From positions 62,001 to 126,000 of the forward strand of contig NZ_JACAAX010000012.1 in NCBI RefSeq assembly GCF_013377085.1: DNA of 64,000 nt, given 5' to 3'. Position 1 is the first letter of the stretch. Each line of letters begins with the position of its first letter. The notes under the pieces are model-generated. The model had not been told where the DNA came from, made no database searches, and worked only from the letters and a program-made list of their open reading frames with translations. Shown here piece by piece: positions 34,239-43,259 of the stretch. The stretch is from Rhodoplanes sp. GTDB lineage: Bacteria > Pseudomonadota > Alphaproteobacteria > Rhizobiales > Xanthobacteraceae. The position numbers and the translations under genes are program-made.

Positions 34239-35879
34239 ATGCACGCAGCCCCACAAGGTTTCTCGGTGATCGTCGCGCTCGCCGCGTCTATTGCCGCCCT
34301 GTCGCCGGCCACCCTGCAGGCGCAGTCCGCCGATCCGCCCGACACCGTCTATGCCACCGGCGACGTTCCCATCGACGACCAGACCAAGCGCAGCCTGTCG
34401 GTCACCGAGGCGTTCCGCGCCTTTCTGCCGGTCTCGGTGGATCTCGCGGGCAGCATGCCGCCGCCGGGCCGGCAGGGACGGCTGCCCTCCTGCACGGCCT
34501 GGGCCGTCGCCTATGCGGCGCGCAGCTACTACGTCTCGACGGCGGAGGGGCGCGACGTCCGCCAGTCCACCAACATCGCCAGCCCGGCCTATGTCTACCA
34601 TCTGGCGCGGGCGACCAACGAATGCGGCGGCACCAATTTCGTCCGCAATGTCGAGGTGCTGCGCCGCGGCGCCCCGTCGATGGCGTCCTATCCCTATACG
34701 GACCAGTGCGCGGCGCCGCCCGGCCCCGACGTGACGACGCGGGCAGAGGATTTTCGGGTGCGCGGCTATCGCCGTATCGACCTCGCCCGGCTCGACGACA
34801 TCAAGGGCCAGCTCGCGCTTTCCAACCCGGTGCTGATCTCGTTCGCCGACAGCGTCGCCTTCCAGCGCCACCGCGGCGACCAGGTGTTCACCGAGCCCGG
34901 CTTCGAGGGCCCGCGCGGCTGGCACGCCATGGCGGTGACGGGCTACGACGACCGCCGGCAGGCGTTCCGGCTGATCAACTCGTGGGGCAATGGCTGGGGC
35001 GACCGCGGCTATGCCTGGGTGAGCTACGACGTCATCCGCCAGCGGGTGCGCGAGGCCGGCATTCTGGACGTGGCCCGGCCGCAGCGGCCGCCCCCGCCGT
35101 CGGTGACGCCGCCGTCGCCCCCGCCGCCGGTCTCGACCTATGTCCCGCCGCGGCCACCACCGTCACCGCCGCCGGCCGTGACGGTGCAGCAGCCGACGCC
35201 CGCCATCGTCGGGACGGAGGTGCCCGAGCTGCAGCGCCTGCCCTGCGCCAAGGTGACGCTGCGGCGCGATCCGATGGGCGGCGGCGTGCTGTCCGGCTTT
35301 GTCGCCTCCAACGAGGATCTCGACACGGTCCGCCGCACGGCGGCGAGCCGGCCCGGCACCACGGTCGGGGACGTCGTGGTGGCGCCGTGGCCGCAATGCG
35401 AGGCGATGCAGACGCTCGACGACGCCCTCACGGTCGGCGACCGCCCGACCGTCGACATCGGTGGCCGCAGTATCCTGCGCGACGGCGAGCCGCTGCGCAT
35501 CACGGTGCGGACGCCGAGCCGGCCGCGCTATCTCTACGTCTCCTATGTGCAGGTCGACGGCTCGCTGGTGCATCTGGTGCAGCCGCGCGGCAACGCGCCG
35601 GAGCCCGCCGACGGCAGCCGCAGCTTCGTGTTCGGCGATGGTTCCGACGGGCGGGCCCGAGCGACCGTCAGCGCGCCGTTCGGCCGCGAGATGATCATCG
35701 CCATCTCGTCGGCGGCGCCGCTGTTCCCGCGCGAGCTGCCGACCCGGCAGACCGAGCGCGAGTATCTCTCGGCGCTGCGCCGGGCACTGATCTACCAGCC
35801 CTCGGCGTCGATGTCGGGCGCCACGCCCGGCCGCGACCTCGCCGCCACCGTGCTCAGCCTGGAGACGCGGTCGCGCTGA
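34239..35879 (+). CDS. Exported papain-like cysteine protease with DUF4384-like tail
   Basis: A 546-residue exported protein. Residues 1-29 form a signal peptide ending LQAQSA. A papain-fold (C1A) domain follows: oxyanion Gln79 and nucleophile Cys85 in RQGRLPSCTAWAVAYAARS, His229 in RGWHAMAVTGYDD, and Asn247 in LINSWGNGWGDRGYAW, so the full catalytic set is present. A Pro-rich linker (281-320) leads to a C-terminal region with LRITVRTPSRPRYLYVSYVQVDG (in parts), like DUF4384 domains found beside peptidases. No pro-domain of the plant type is evident. It lies 114 bases before an autotransporter gene on the same strand, with a hairpin between. Confidence 0.88.
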   Translation: MHAAPQGFSVIVALAASIAALSPATLQAQSADPPDTVYATGDVPIDDQTKRSLSVTEAFRAFLPVSVDLAGSMPPPGRQGRLPSCTAWAVAYAARSYYVSTAEGRDVRQSTNIASPAYVYHLARATNECGGTNFVRNVEVLRRGAPSMASYPYTDQCAAPPGPDVTTRAEDFRVRGYRRIDLARLDDIKGQLALSNPVLISFADSVAFQRHRGDQVFTEPGFEGPRGWHAMAVTGYDDRRQAFRLINSWGNGWGDRGYAWVSYDVIRQRVREAGILDVARPQRPPPPSVTPPSPPPPVSTYVPPRPPPSPPPAVTVQQPTPAIVGTEVPELQRLPCAKVTLRRDPMGGGVLSGFVASNEDLDTVRRTAASRPGTTVGDVVVAPWPQCEAMQTLDDALTVGDRPTVDIGGRSILRDGEPLRITVRTPSRPRYLYVSYVQVDGSLVHLVQPRGNAPEPADGSRSFVFGDGSDGRARATVSAPFGREMIIAISSAAPLFPRELPTRQTEREYLSALRRALIYQPSASMSGATPGRDLAATVLSLETRSR

Positions 35880-35890
35880 TCTCGCCTGCA

Positions 35891-35925
35891 GCACGCGGGC
35901 GCGCCGCCGCTCGCGGCCCGCGTGC
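35891..35925 (+). terminator. Hairpin after the papain-like protease gene
   Basis: GCACGCGGG pairs with CCCGCGTGC in a 9-bp stem with a 17-base loop, 11 bases after the protease stop. No U-tract follows. It could end or weaken transcription before the autotransporter promoter region. Confidence 0.5.
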
Positions 35926-35957
35926 GTCATCGCTCCGTCATCCGCCCTTCGTACCGA

Positions 35958-35972
35958 TTAACCAAGGATTAA
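35958..35972. promoter_or_regulatory. CtrA-type binding site
   Basis: TTAACCAAGGATTAA is an exact TTAA-N7-TTAA, the full consensus of the alphaproteobacterial cell-cycle regulator CtrA. It sits 21 bases before the ATG of the second autotransporter in an otherwise GC-rich region. That close position means the site would overlap the core promoter, or act as a repressor site. Confidence 0.65.
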
Positions 35973-35993
35973 TCGGGTTGGACGGGGTCGGTC

Positions 35994-38900
35994 ATGTCGC
36001 GTTTCCTGGCGAGCGTCAGCCGCTTGTCATTGATGATCGCGGTCGCGGCGATGAGCGCGCCGCTGGCGGCAAGTGCCGCCGACATCGTCGTGCCGGCGGG
36101 GACCACCAACACCAGCGCCAAGACGCTCGTCGACGGCGACCGGCTGATCGTCCAGGGAACCGGCGCCCTCTCGGTGAACGGAACCGCCGTCTCGTCCACG
36201 GTCGCCACCGCGACCGGAATCACGATCAGCAATGCCGGCACCATCGAGTCGACGGCGAGCGGCGGCCGGGCCGTCAATATCGGCGGCAGCAACAACAATC
36301 TCCGCTCGATCACCATCACCAACGCTGCCGGCGCCGCCATCCAGTCGCAGGACGACGCGGTCCGCGTGAACGTCGACCCCGCCACCGGAAGCACCGTCAC
36401 GATCGACAATTCCGGCCTGATCCTGTCCTCCAATGGCGGGCAGGCCCTCGACCTCGCCGCGATCGCCAGCGGCCGCGCAACCATCACGATCGCCAATGGT
36501 GCGACCGGAGTGATCCGCGCGACGGGCAACGACGCGATCCGGCCCGGCAGTGGCATCGTCAGCATCACCAATAACGGCCTGATCGACGCGACCGCGTCAG
36601 CGAGCCGCGGCATCAACGTCAATCTCGCCGACCTGACCAAGCTCACCAGCTTCACGCTGGTCAACGGCGTCACCGGGACGATCCAGTCGCAGGACGACAC
36701 CGTCCGCATCACCGGCACGGCCGGCACGGCGACGACCGCCGTGCAGGTGACGATCGACAATGCCGGCCTCATCCGGTCGGTGGGCACCGGCTCGGCCGCC
36801 GGCCAGGCGATCGACCTCGACAACATCGCCTCGAGCGCCGCGAGCGTCACCATCATCAACCGCGCGACCGGCACCATCACCAGCGCGGACGCCGACGCGA
36901 TCCGGCCGGGGCAGAACTTCGTGCTGGTCAACTACGGCCAGATCATCGCCAACGCCGTGGCGGTGCCATCCGACCGGCCGAGCGCCGACGGCGTCGACCT
37001 GCAGCTCAACCACACCGGCACGATCTACAATTACGGCCTGATCTCGGGGGCCAAGAGCGGCACGACGTCCGACGTCGGCAGCAGCCTGACGGTCTACAAC
37101 TATGCCGGCGCCACCATCGTGGGCCAGGACGGCGCCGGCGTCGGCTCCGGCGGCACCGCGACGATCGTCAATTACGGCACCATCACGGGCCGCATCGACA
37201 CCACCTCGGCGCGCGGCGACGGCGACGGCATCGACGTCGACTACACGGCGGACATCACCAATTACGGGCTGATCCAGGGCCTCGGCGCGAAGGGTTGGGA
37301 TTCCGGCGGACGCCTCAACAACAGCGAAGGCATCACGATGGGCGGCGGCACCGTCCGCAACTACGGCACCATCACGGGCGCGACCTACGGCATCACGGTC
37401 AACAACGATTCCAACACCGACAATTCCCGCAGCGGGTCGGCCGCCACCACCATCGTCAACTACGCCGGCGCCAGTATCGTCGGGCAGGCCGGCTACGCGA
37501 TCCGGCTGGAGAACAAGCTCGGCACCACGGCCGACAACGACACTATCGTCAACTACGGCACCATTGTCGGCAACGGCGCCATCCCGGATCCCAATGCGGT
37601 CGTGCTGCGCCAGGACGGCACGCCCGATCCAGGGTCGGTCGGCACCCTCGACGGCGTCACCTATACGGGGACGGGATCGGCGCGCTTCATCCGCGGCGAC
37701 GGCTCGGCGATCCAGATGGGCGAGGGTTCGGACATCCTGATCAACTACGGCACCATCATCGGCAACAACGGCCGCGCCATCAACATGGAAGGCGGCAACG
37801 ACACCGTGCGGATCATGCCGGGATCGACGATCGTCGGGCTGGTCAATGGCGGCGCCGGCATCGACACACTCGACTATCAGAAGGTCGGCCTCGGCGAGGC
37901 CAAGAAGGCCGCCCTGCTGGCCGGCCAGACCGTCAATATCGGCGGCACGCTCTACACGAGCTTCGAGGCCTTCGCCGGCCTGACGCAATCGTTCTCCTCC
38001 TTCGCCACCAGCGGTGCGACCCGCGGAATCGCGGCGACGCTCGACAACGGCTCGACCAGCCAGAGTGCGAGCCTGACCACCCAGAAGCTGATCGACCAAG
38101 TGGCGAGCGCCAGCGACGTCGGCGGCGCGCTGGCCCAACTGACGCCGCGCACCCTCCAGGCCTACGCGTCGATCGGCATCGACATCGCGCAGCAGACCAC
38201 GGACACGATCGACCAGCGCCTCACCAATGCGCGCCAGGGTGTGCTGCCGTTCGACATCGGCGGGCTCGACGCCATCGCGGCGCTGTTCGACGGCAGCAGC
38301 AGCCGCTCGCTCCCGGGCCTGACGGCGGCGGATCTCGGCATCGCCTCGTCGGCGGCCACGGCATTTGCCTCGGCGAGCCCGGCGATGCGGCCGAATCCGG
38401 CCTTCGGCACATTCGATTCCGTCGCCGCCTACGGACCCGGCCCGGTCAAGGCCGCGCCGGCCGTGCCCGACTCGCCGTGGGGCGGCTTCGTCTACGGCAG
38501 CGCCGCGACGACGCGCCAGGGTGCCACCGCGACCTCGCCGGCGACCCGCTACCGAACGGCGGGCGTCACGGCCGGCCTCGACTACCGGTTCTCTCCCGAG
38601 ATCATCGCCGGCGTGTTCGGCGGCTACGGCCGCACCAATGCCAATCTCGACGAGCTCGGCAGCACCGGGGCCGTCACCACCTGGCTCGGCGGCGTCTATG
38701 GCGGCTGGTACGGGCCGGCCTGGTTCGTGCAAGGCGCCGCCCTTTACGGACGCAACGACTACGACACCACACGGGTGGCGCTCGGCACCGCCAACACCAG
38801 CAGCACCCGGGGCGATCAGGTCGCCCTGCACGGGATCGCCGGCACCGACATCCGGCTCGGACGCGTCCTGGTCACCCCCGAGCTCGGCGCCCAGTACACG

Positions 38901-39293
38901 CGGGTGCAGATCGACGGCTTCACCGAGGCCGGCAATGCGGCCCTGACGGTCGGCGAGGACCGGGCCGACTCACTGCGCAGCAGCCTCGGTCTGCGCAGCC
39001 GGCTGGTCTGGAAGACCTCGTTCGGACTGCTGATGCCTGAATGGCGGGCGAGCTGGCAGCACGAGTTCCTGAACACCGAGCGCGACCTGACGGCGACCTT
39101 TGTCGACCAAGCCTTCCCGGTGCCGTTCGCCACCACGGCGGGCGGCGCCGGACGCGACTTCGGGGTGCTCGGGGTCGGGCTCGGGGCCTGGATGGCCGAC
39201 CGGCTGCAGGCTTCCGTCGGCTACGACCTGAAGGTCGGCGGGCACGACTACACGGCCCATGTGGTCAGCGGCCGCCTGCGGGCCGCGTTCTAG
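35994..39293 (+). CDS. Autotransporter with beta-helical passenger domain
   Basis: Type V secreted surface protein of 1099 residues. A signal peptide (MSRFLASVSRLSLMIAVAAM and following, cut near SAA) is followed by a long passenger rich in T/N/G/I with many repeats of the form T-I-V-N-Y-G-T-I-x-G, characteristic of a parallel beta-helix. A linker region of about 180 residues comes next. The C-terminal barrel of some 270 residues (from PDSPWGGFVYGSAA) ends GRLRAAF with a terminal Phe for BAM recognition. The ATG at 35994 follows GGACGGGGTCGGTC. A CtrA-type site lies just upstream, and a secreted protease gene precedes it. The ligand is unknown. Confidence 0.9.
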   Translation: MSRFLASVSRLSLMIAVAAMSAPLAASAADIVVPAGTTNTSAKTLVDGDRLIVQGTGALSVNGTAVSSTVATATGITISNAGTIESTASGGRAVNIGGSNNNLRSITITNAAGAAIQSQDDAVRVNVDPATGSTVTIDNSGLILSSNGGQALDLAAIASGRATITIANGATGVIRATGNDAIRPGSGIVSITNNGLIDATASASRGINVNLADLTKLTSFTLVNGVTGTIQSQDDTVRITGTAGTATTAVQVTIDNAGLIRSVGTGSAAGQAIDLDNIASSAASVTIINRATGTITSADADAIRPGQNFVLVNYGQIIANAVAVPSDRPSADGVDLQLNHTGTIYNYGLISGAKSGTTSDVGSSLTVYNYAGATIVGQDGAGVGSGGTATIVNYGTITGRIDTTSARGDGDGIDVDYTADITNYGLIQGLGAKGWDSGGRLNNSEGITMGGGTVRNYGTITGATYGITVNNDSNTDNSRSGSAATTIVNYAGASIVGQAGYAIRLENKLGTTADNDTIVNYGTIVGNGAIPDPNAVVLRQDGTPDPGSVGTLDGVTYTGTGSARFIRGDGSAIQMGEGSDILINYGTIIGNNGRAINMEGGNDTVRIMPGSTIVGLVNGGAGIDTLDYQKVGLGEAKKAALLAGQTVNIGGTLYTSFEAFAGLTQSFSSFATSGATRGIAATLDNGSTSQSASLTTQKLIDQVASASDVGGALAQLTPRTLQAYASIGIDIAQQTTDTIDQRLTNARQGVLPFDIGGLDAIAALFDGSSSRSLPGLTAADLGIASSAATAFASASPAMRPNPAFGTFDSVAAYGPGPVKAAPAVPDSPWGGFVYGSAATTRQGATATSPATRYRTAGVTAGLDYRFSPEIIAGVFGGYGRTNANLDELGSTGAVTTWLGGVYGGWYGPAWFVQGAALYGRNDYDTTRVALGTANTSSTRGDQVALHGIAGTDIRLGRVLVTPELGAQYTRVQIDGFTEAGNAALTVGEDRADSLRSSLGLRSRLVWKTSFGLLMPEWRASWQHEFLNTERDLTATFVDQAFPVPFATTAGGAGRDFGVLGVGLGAWMADRLQASVGYDLKVGGHDYTAHVVSGRLRAAF

Positions 39294-39302
39294 AGCAATT
39301 TC

Positions 39303-39408
39303 CGGCGAAGCGGGAACCGGTTCGCCGCAGAGAATACGATCACATCAAAATACCCGGCACATCAAAATATCTGGAGCGTGTTCCGATTTCCACCGATCGG
39401 AACGCGCT
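39303..39408. repeat. Pair of dispersed hairpin repeats after the autotransporter
   Basis: First hairpin: CGGCGAA...TTCGCCG (39303-39327) within AGAGCAATTTCCGGCGAAGC. Second: AGCGTGTTCCGAT...ATCGGAACGCGCT (39375-39408), 13-base arms with one mismatch. Both sequence types are common extragenic repeats in Hyphomicrobiales. Placed after the autotransporter stop, they may act in termination. Confidence 0.65.
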
Positions 39409-39498
39409 CACAGCGCGAGCGGCTCACGTCGAGCGGGCACGGCCGGTCCGTCGCGGCCGGGGATGGGACCGTGAGGCTCACGTCCGCAGGCCTGCGGC

Positions 39499-41301
39499 TC
39501 ACCCCTGCAGGAAGGCCCGCAGCATCGCCCGCAGCCGGACCAAGAACCGCGCCAGCGGCCGGTTCAGCCCGCGCCGCGGCTCCTCCGGCTCATGCTCGGC
39601 GAGGCGCAGACCGACCTGGGTGACGCGGCCCTTGGCCTCGGCGCTGACCACCAGGGCGATGGCGCCGAGCGGCAGAATGTCGCCGGGATGCGGCGGATGG
39701 CCGAGATGGATCGAGAAATGCTCGGCGAGCGTCATGTCGCGATGCTCGGGCGCGATCTCCAGCCCGTAGATCTCGGCAAGCGCCCCCAGCGTCACATCGG
39801 CGCTGAGGAAGAAGTCGCCGAGCAGGCGCGGGTCAGGCGCGCGCGGCGGCGGCATGTCGACGAAGAAGCGGTCGAGCGCATGGGCTTTCCCGTGCGGCGC
39901 CAGCAGATAGATGTGGTCGCCCGGCTTGATGGCGCCCGCTTCGGCCGGGGAGAGCACGCGCTGGTCGCGCACCACCAGCATGGGCTTCGCCCAGGACGGC
40001 ACGATGCGGCGCCGCAGGAACGGGTTGCTGGCGCCGACATGATAGCCGACCAGCTCCTGCTCGAGCTGGCCCGGCAGGTCGAGCTCGACCCGGCGGGGCG
40101 CCGGCTCGCTGCGCGGCAGCGCGATGCGCAGGACCTTGGCCGCCGGTCCCAGCGTCCAGCCCTGCACCAACAGCGACACCAGCACGACGACGAAGCCGAT
40201 GTTGAAATAGAGCTCGGCTCGCGGCAGCTCGACCAGCAGCGGGATCGAGGCGAGGAAGATGCCGACCGCGCCGCGCAGGCCCACCCAGGAGATGAAGGCG
40301 CGCTCGCGCCAGGAGAAGCGGAACGGCGCCAGGCAGGCGAACACCGCGATCGGGCGGGCGACGAACATCAGCATGGCCGCGATGGCGAGCGCGGCCGGTG
40401 CATTGGCGAGCAGCCGCTCCGGCCACGCCAGCAGCCCGAGCAGCACGAACATGACGATCTGGGCGAGCCAGGTCGCCGCGTCCAGGAACGCGATGACGGT
40501 GTTGTGGGCGCGGGTCGGCCGGTTGCCGACGATCAGGCCGGCCAAATACACGGCGAGGAAGCCGGAGGCGTGCAGGGCCTGGGCGACGCCGAACACCGTC
40601 AGGGCCACCGTCATCACGAACGGCGCGTGAAGACCCTGCGGCAGCGACAGCCGGTTCAGCGCCAGCACGGTGCCGCGGCCACCGATCAGCCCCAAGAGGG
40701 CGCCACCGAGCCCTTGGCCGAGCAGGCTGGCGACGATCGCGGGCCACGGCCGGTCGCCCGTGACCAGGAGCTCGACCAACAGGATGGTGAGGAAGATCGC
40801 CAGCGGGTCATTGGTGCCGGACTCGATCTCGATGGTCGCGGCGACGCGCGGACGCAGCCGCAAGCCCCGCCCGTGCAGCAGGAAGAACACCGCGGCCGCG
40901 TCCGTCGAGGCGACCACCGAGCCGACCAGCAGCGCCTCGATCCAGTTCAACCCGAGGATATGAACGGCAACCGGCGCCGTCAGGGCCGCCGTGATGAAGA
41001 CGCCGACGCTGGCCAGCATCAGCGACGGCGCCAGCACGCTGCGGAAGGTGCCGAAGCGGGTGCGCAGGCCGCCGTCGAACAGAATCAGCGCCAGCGCCAC
41101 CGAACCGACCAGATAGGCGAGCCGCACGTCGTCGAAGCGCACGCCGCCCGGTCCGGCCTCGCCCGCCACCATGCCGACCAGAAGGAAGACCAGCAGCAGC
41201 GGCGCGCCGAACCGCAGCGCCACCAGGCTCGACAGGATACCAGCCAGGACCAGCAAGGCGCCGAGCAGAATGGAGAGACTGACGGTATCGAGCGAGTCCA
41301 T
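39499..41301 (-). CDS. Potassium/proton antiporter, CvrA/NhaP2-like
   Basis: Membrane antiporter of the CPA1 group, 600 residues. About 12-13 hydrophobic helices cover residues 1-400, with ALILFDGGLRTRFG, GSVVASTDAAAVFFLL (the acidic ion-binding helix) and EIESGTNDPLAIFL. A RCK_C/TrkA-C domain follows (AIKPGDHIYLLAPHG at about 490-505), and a further C-terminal CorC-like segment (LAEHFSIHLGHPPHPGDILP) is as in NhaP2. The family exchanges K+ (or Na+) for protons to control cell volume and pH. The ATG at 41301 (MDSLDTVSL) is favoured over the longer frame. A repeat element separates it from the BKACE gene. Confidence 0.92.
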   Translation of the reverse strand: MDSLDTVSLSILLGALLVLAGILSSLVALRFGAPLLLVFLLVGMVAGEAGPGGVRFDDVRLAYLVGSVALALILFDGGLRTRFGTFRSVLAPSLMLASVGVFITAALTAPVAVHILGLNWIEALLVGSVVASTDAAAVFFLLHGRGLRLRPRVAATIEIESGTNDPLAIFLTILLVELLVTGDRPWPAIVASLLGQGLGGALLGLIGGRGTVLALNRLSLPQGLHAPFVMTVALTVFGVAQALHASGFLAVYLAGLIVGNRPTRAHNTVIAFLDAATWLAQIVMFVLLGLLAWPERLLANAPAALAIAAMLMFVARPIAVFACLAPFRFSWRERAFISWVGLRGAVGIFLASIPLLVELPRAELYFNIGFVVVLVSLLVQGWTLGPAAKVLRIALPRSEPAPRRVELDLPGQLEQELVGYHVGASNPFLRRRIVPSWAKPMLVVRDQRVLSPAEAGAIKPGDHIYLLAPHGKAHALDRFFVDMPPPRAPDPRLLGDFFLSADVTLGALAEIYGLEIAPEHRDMTLAEHFSIHLGHPPHPGDILPLGAIALVVSAEAKGRVTQVGLRLAEHEPEEPRRGLNRPLARFLVRLRAMLRAFLQG

Positions 41302-41624
41302 CGGGCCTGCAGGACGTTCTACGTTTCGGGCGAACTGGGATTCGCACACGATACGGGCGATTGCCCGGCAGGACCAGGGAGGGGTGGCAGACGCAAGCGG
41401 TGCCGCGTCTCGCGGGTTCCGCACCGAACGCTCCCCTCATGGTGAAGCGCGCTCCGAAGGAGCGCGTCTCGAACCATGAGGCCGCGAAAGAGGTCGGCTG
41501 CCGTCGACCTCTCCATCATGAGTTGCCGAAATCGGGCAAGCCCGATTTCGGTGGCCGCCCTCGCCCTTCGAGGCCCGGCTACGCCGGGCACCTCAGGGTG
41601 AGGGCGGAGAGATGTCGGCGCGCC
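41302..41624. repeat. Spacer filled by dispersed repeat, family C copy 2
   Basis: This 323-base gap has no gene. From about 41430 it holds CTCATGGTGAAGCGCGCTCC, GGAGCGCGTCTCGAACCATG (inverted relative to 26380-26430), then a perfect 12-bp hairpin CCGAAATCGGGC-AA-GCCCGATTTCGG at 41526-41551, and CGCCCTCGCCCTTCGAGGCC with CTCAGGGTGAGGGCGG. Most of it is inverted-repeat material. The promoter of the antiporter gene must lie near 41310-41400. Confidence 0.7.
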
Positions 41625-42584
41625 TCAGAACCCGACCTTGTCGGCGCCCTTCAGGTCGAGAATCTGCCGCGCCTCGTCGGGCGTGGCGATCTGCAGGCCG
41701 AGGCCGTCGATGATCTGCCGCACCTTGGTGACCTGCTCGGCATTCGACGTGGCGAGCTGGCCGGGGCCGATCCACAGCGAATCCTCGATCCCGACCCGGA
41801 CATTGCCGCCGATCGCGGCGGCCGTCGCGGCGATCGGCATCTGGGCCCGCCCGGCCCCGAGCACCGACCACCGATAGGTGTCGGGCCCGAGCAGGCGGTC
41901 GGCGGTGCGGCGCATCATCAACACGTCCTCGGGATGCGTGCCGATGCCGCCCAAAATGCCGAACACCGACTGCACGAACAGCGGCGGCTTCACCAGGCCG
42001 CGGTCGAGGAAGTGGGCGAGATTGTAGAGATGGCCGATGTCGTAGCACTCGAATTCGAACCTGGTGCCGTTATCGAGGCAGGTCTTCAGGACGAACTCGA
42101 TATCCTTGAAGGTGTTGCGGAAGATCAGGTCGCGCGTGCCCTCGAGATAGGCCCGTTCCCAGTCGTGCTTGAACTCCTTGAAGCGGGCGAGCATCGGGAA
42201 CAGGGCGAAGTTGATCGACCCCATGTTGAGGCTGGCGAGCTCGGGCTTGTGCACCGCCGCAGGCCGCACCCGCTCCTCGACCAGCATGGTCGGCGAGCCG
42301 CCGGTCGTGATGTTGATGATGGCGTTGCAGCCCGACTTGATGGTCGGGAGGAACTTCGCGAACGCCTCCGGCGACTGGTCCGGCCGCCCGGTCTCGGGAT
42401 TGCGGGCGTGCAGGTGCACGATGGCGGCGCCGGCCTCGGCCGCGCCGATCGCCGAGCGGGCGATCTCGTCCGGCGTCACCGGCAGATACGGTGACATCGA
42501 CGGCGTGTGGATCGCGCCCGTGATGGCGCACGAGATGATCACCTTGTTCTTTGTCGCGGACTTGGCCGCGGTGCTGGCCGACAT
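41625..42584 (-). CDS. Beta-keto acid cleavage family (BKACE/DUF849) enzyme
   Basis: A 319-residue TIM-barrel enzyme of the BKACE family, whose first member (Kce) cleaves 3-keto-5-aminohexanoate with acetyl-CoA in lysine fermentation. Zn2+ ligands are in AAIVHLHARNP (His57 and His59), and IEDSLW near the C-terminus supplies the metal Glu. IINITTGGSP and HPEDVLMMRRTADRLL are also typical, while substrate-specificity positions cannot be assigned by eye. Lysine-fermentation partners are absent here, so another beta-keto acid (for example from carnitine or an amino acid) is likely. ATG at 42584. Single-gene unit. Confidence 0.9.
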   Translation of the reverse strand: MSASTAAKSATKNKVIISCAITGAIHTPSMSPYLPVTPDEIARSAIGAAEAGAAIVHLHARNPETGRPDQSPEAFAKFLPTIKSGCNAIINITTGGSPTMLVEERVRPAAVHKPELASLNMGSINFALFPMLARFKEFKHDWERAYLEGTRDLIFRNTFKDIEFVLKTCLDNGTRFEFECYDIGHLYNLAHFLDRGLVKPPLFVQSVFGILGGIGTHPEDVLMMRRTADRLLGPDTYRWSVLGAGRAQMPIAATAAAIGGNVRVGIEDSLWIGPGQLATSNAEQVTKVRQIIDGLGLQIATPDEARQILDLKGADKVGF

Positions 42585-42742
42585 GCTGCGAGCCCCGTTT
42601 CCTTGGTTGTCGATGACCGTGCGGGACCAAAACGGTCCCCTTCTCCCTGGCCGGCGCGCCGCAGGTTCTTGGACGTCTTCTTGCGTGGGCCGCGCGCCCC
42701 CGAGGCCGAGCTTACATGGTTCGGCCGGCGAGACCAGGGTCG

Positions 42743-42758
42743 TGTGAGCTGGATCACA
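42743..42758. promoter_or_regulatory. Perfect CRP-type palindrome
   Basis: TGTGAGCTGGATCACA is TGTGA-N6-TCACA, the exact half-site pair of the CRP/FNR family. It lies 92 bases upstream of the small exported protein gene and 159 bases from the divergent BKACE start, so it could serve either. A GC-rich palindrome CGCGGCGATCGCCGCG follows at 42812-42827. Confidence 0.6.
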
Positions 42759-42849
42759 CAGGCGAAACCCGCGCTGAACCCGCTTTTTTCGGGGGGCGAC
42801 GAATGATCAATCGCGGCGATCGCCGCGGCCTCATCGAAGGAGAGACACC

Positions 42850-43128
42850 ATGTCGACCAAGTCCAGGATCGCCGCCGTTGCGCTCGCCGCCGTGACCATG
42901 GCCGGCGCCATCGCCGCCACCACGGGCGAAGCCGCCGCCAAGCCGAAGTTCGGCCCGGCGCTCGGCTTCGGCATCGTCGCCGGCACCGCCATCGGGCTCG
43001 CCGCCGCGTCGTCCGCCTACGGCTCGCCGGCCTACGGCTATTACGGCTACGGCCCGGGCTGCCGCTGGGAGCCCCGCTACACGCCCTACGGCCACTACAT
43101 CGGCGCCGTGAAGGTCTGCGGCTGGTAA
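42850..43128 (+). CDS. Small exported protein
   Basis: A 92-residue protein I do not recognise by function. Residues 1-30 form a signal peptide (MSTKSRIAAVALAAVTMAGA, then a likely cut after TGEAAA). A hydrophobic GFGIVAGTAIGLAAASSAYG segment follows, possibly a membrane helix or glycine zipper. The C-terminal part is rich in Tyr/Gly/Pro (YGYYGYGPGCRWEPRYTPYG) with two Cys (at 71 and 90). Small Tyr/Gly-rich exported proteins of this type are common in rhizobia. AAGGAGAGACACC precedes the ATG. A CRP-type palindrome is upstream and a strong bidirectional terminator downstream. Confidence 0.85.
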   Translation: MSTKSRIAAVALAAVTMAGAIAATTGEAAAKPKFGPALGFGIVAGTAIGLAAASSAYGSPAYGYYGYGPGCRWEPRYTPYGHYIGAVKVCGW

Positions 43129-43194
43129 GCCCCCCTTTAGCCGCCCCCTGGTGGGTGGCGCGGCGTCCCCTCGCCCCCCGACGCTTGCGCACCC

Positions 43195-43231
43195 CAAAAA
43201 ACCCGCCCGGCCCTGCCGAGCGGGTTTTTTG
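43195..43231. terminator. Bidirectional rho-independent terminator
   Basis: AAAAAACCCGC, a GC-rich loop region, then GCGGGTTTTTT: a stem with A-tract on one side and T-tract on the other, so it works on both strands. It lies between the convergent small exported protein gene and the hypothetical gene at 43260. Confidence 0.9.
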
Positions 43232-43259
43232 CGTCACGACGGGGCTGACGGCGGAGGCG

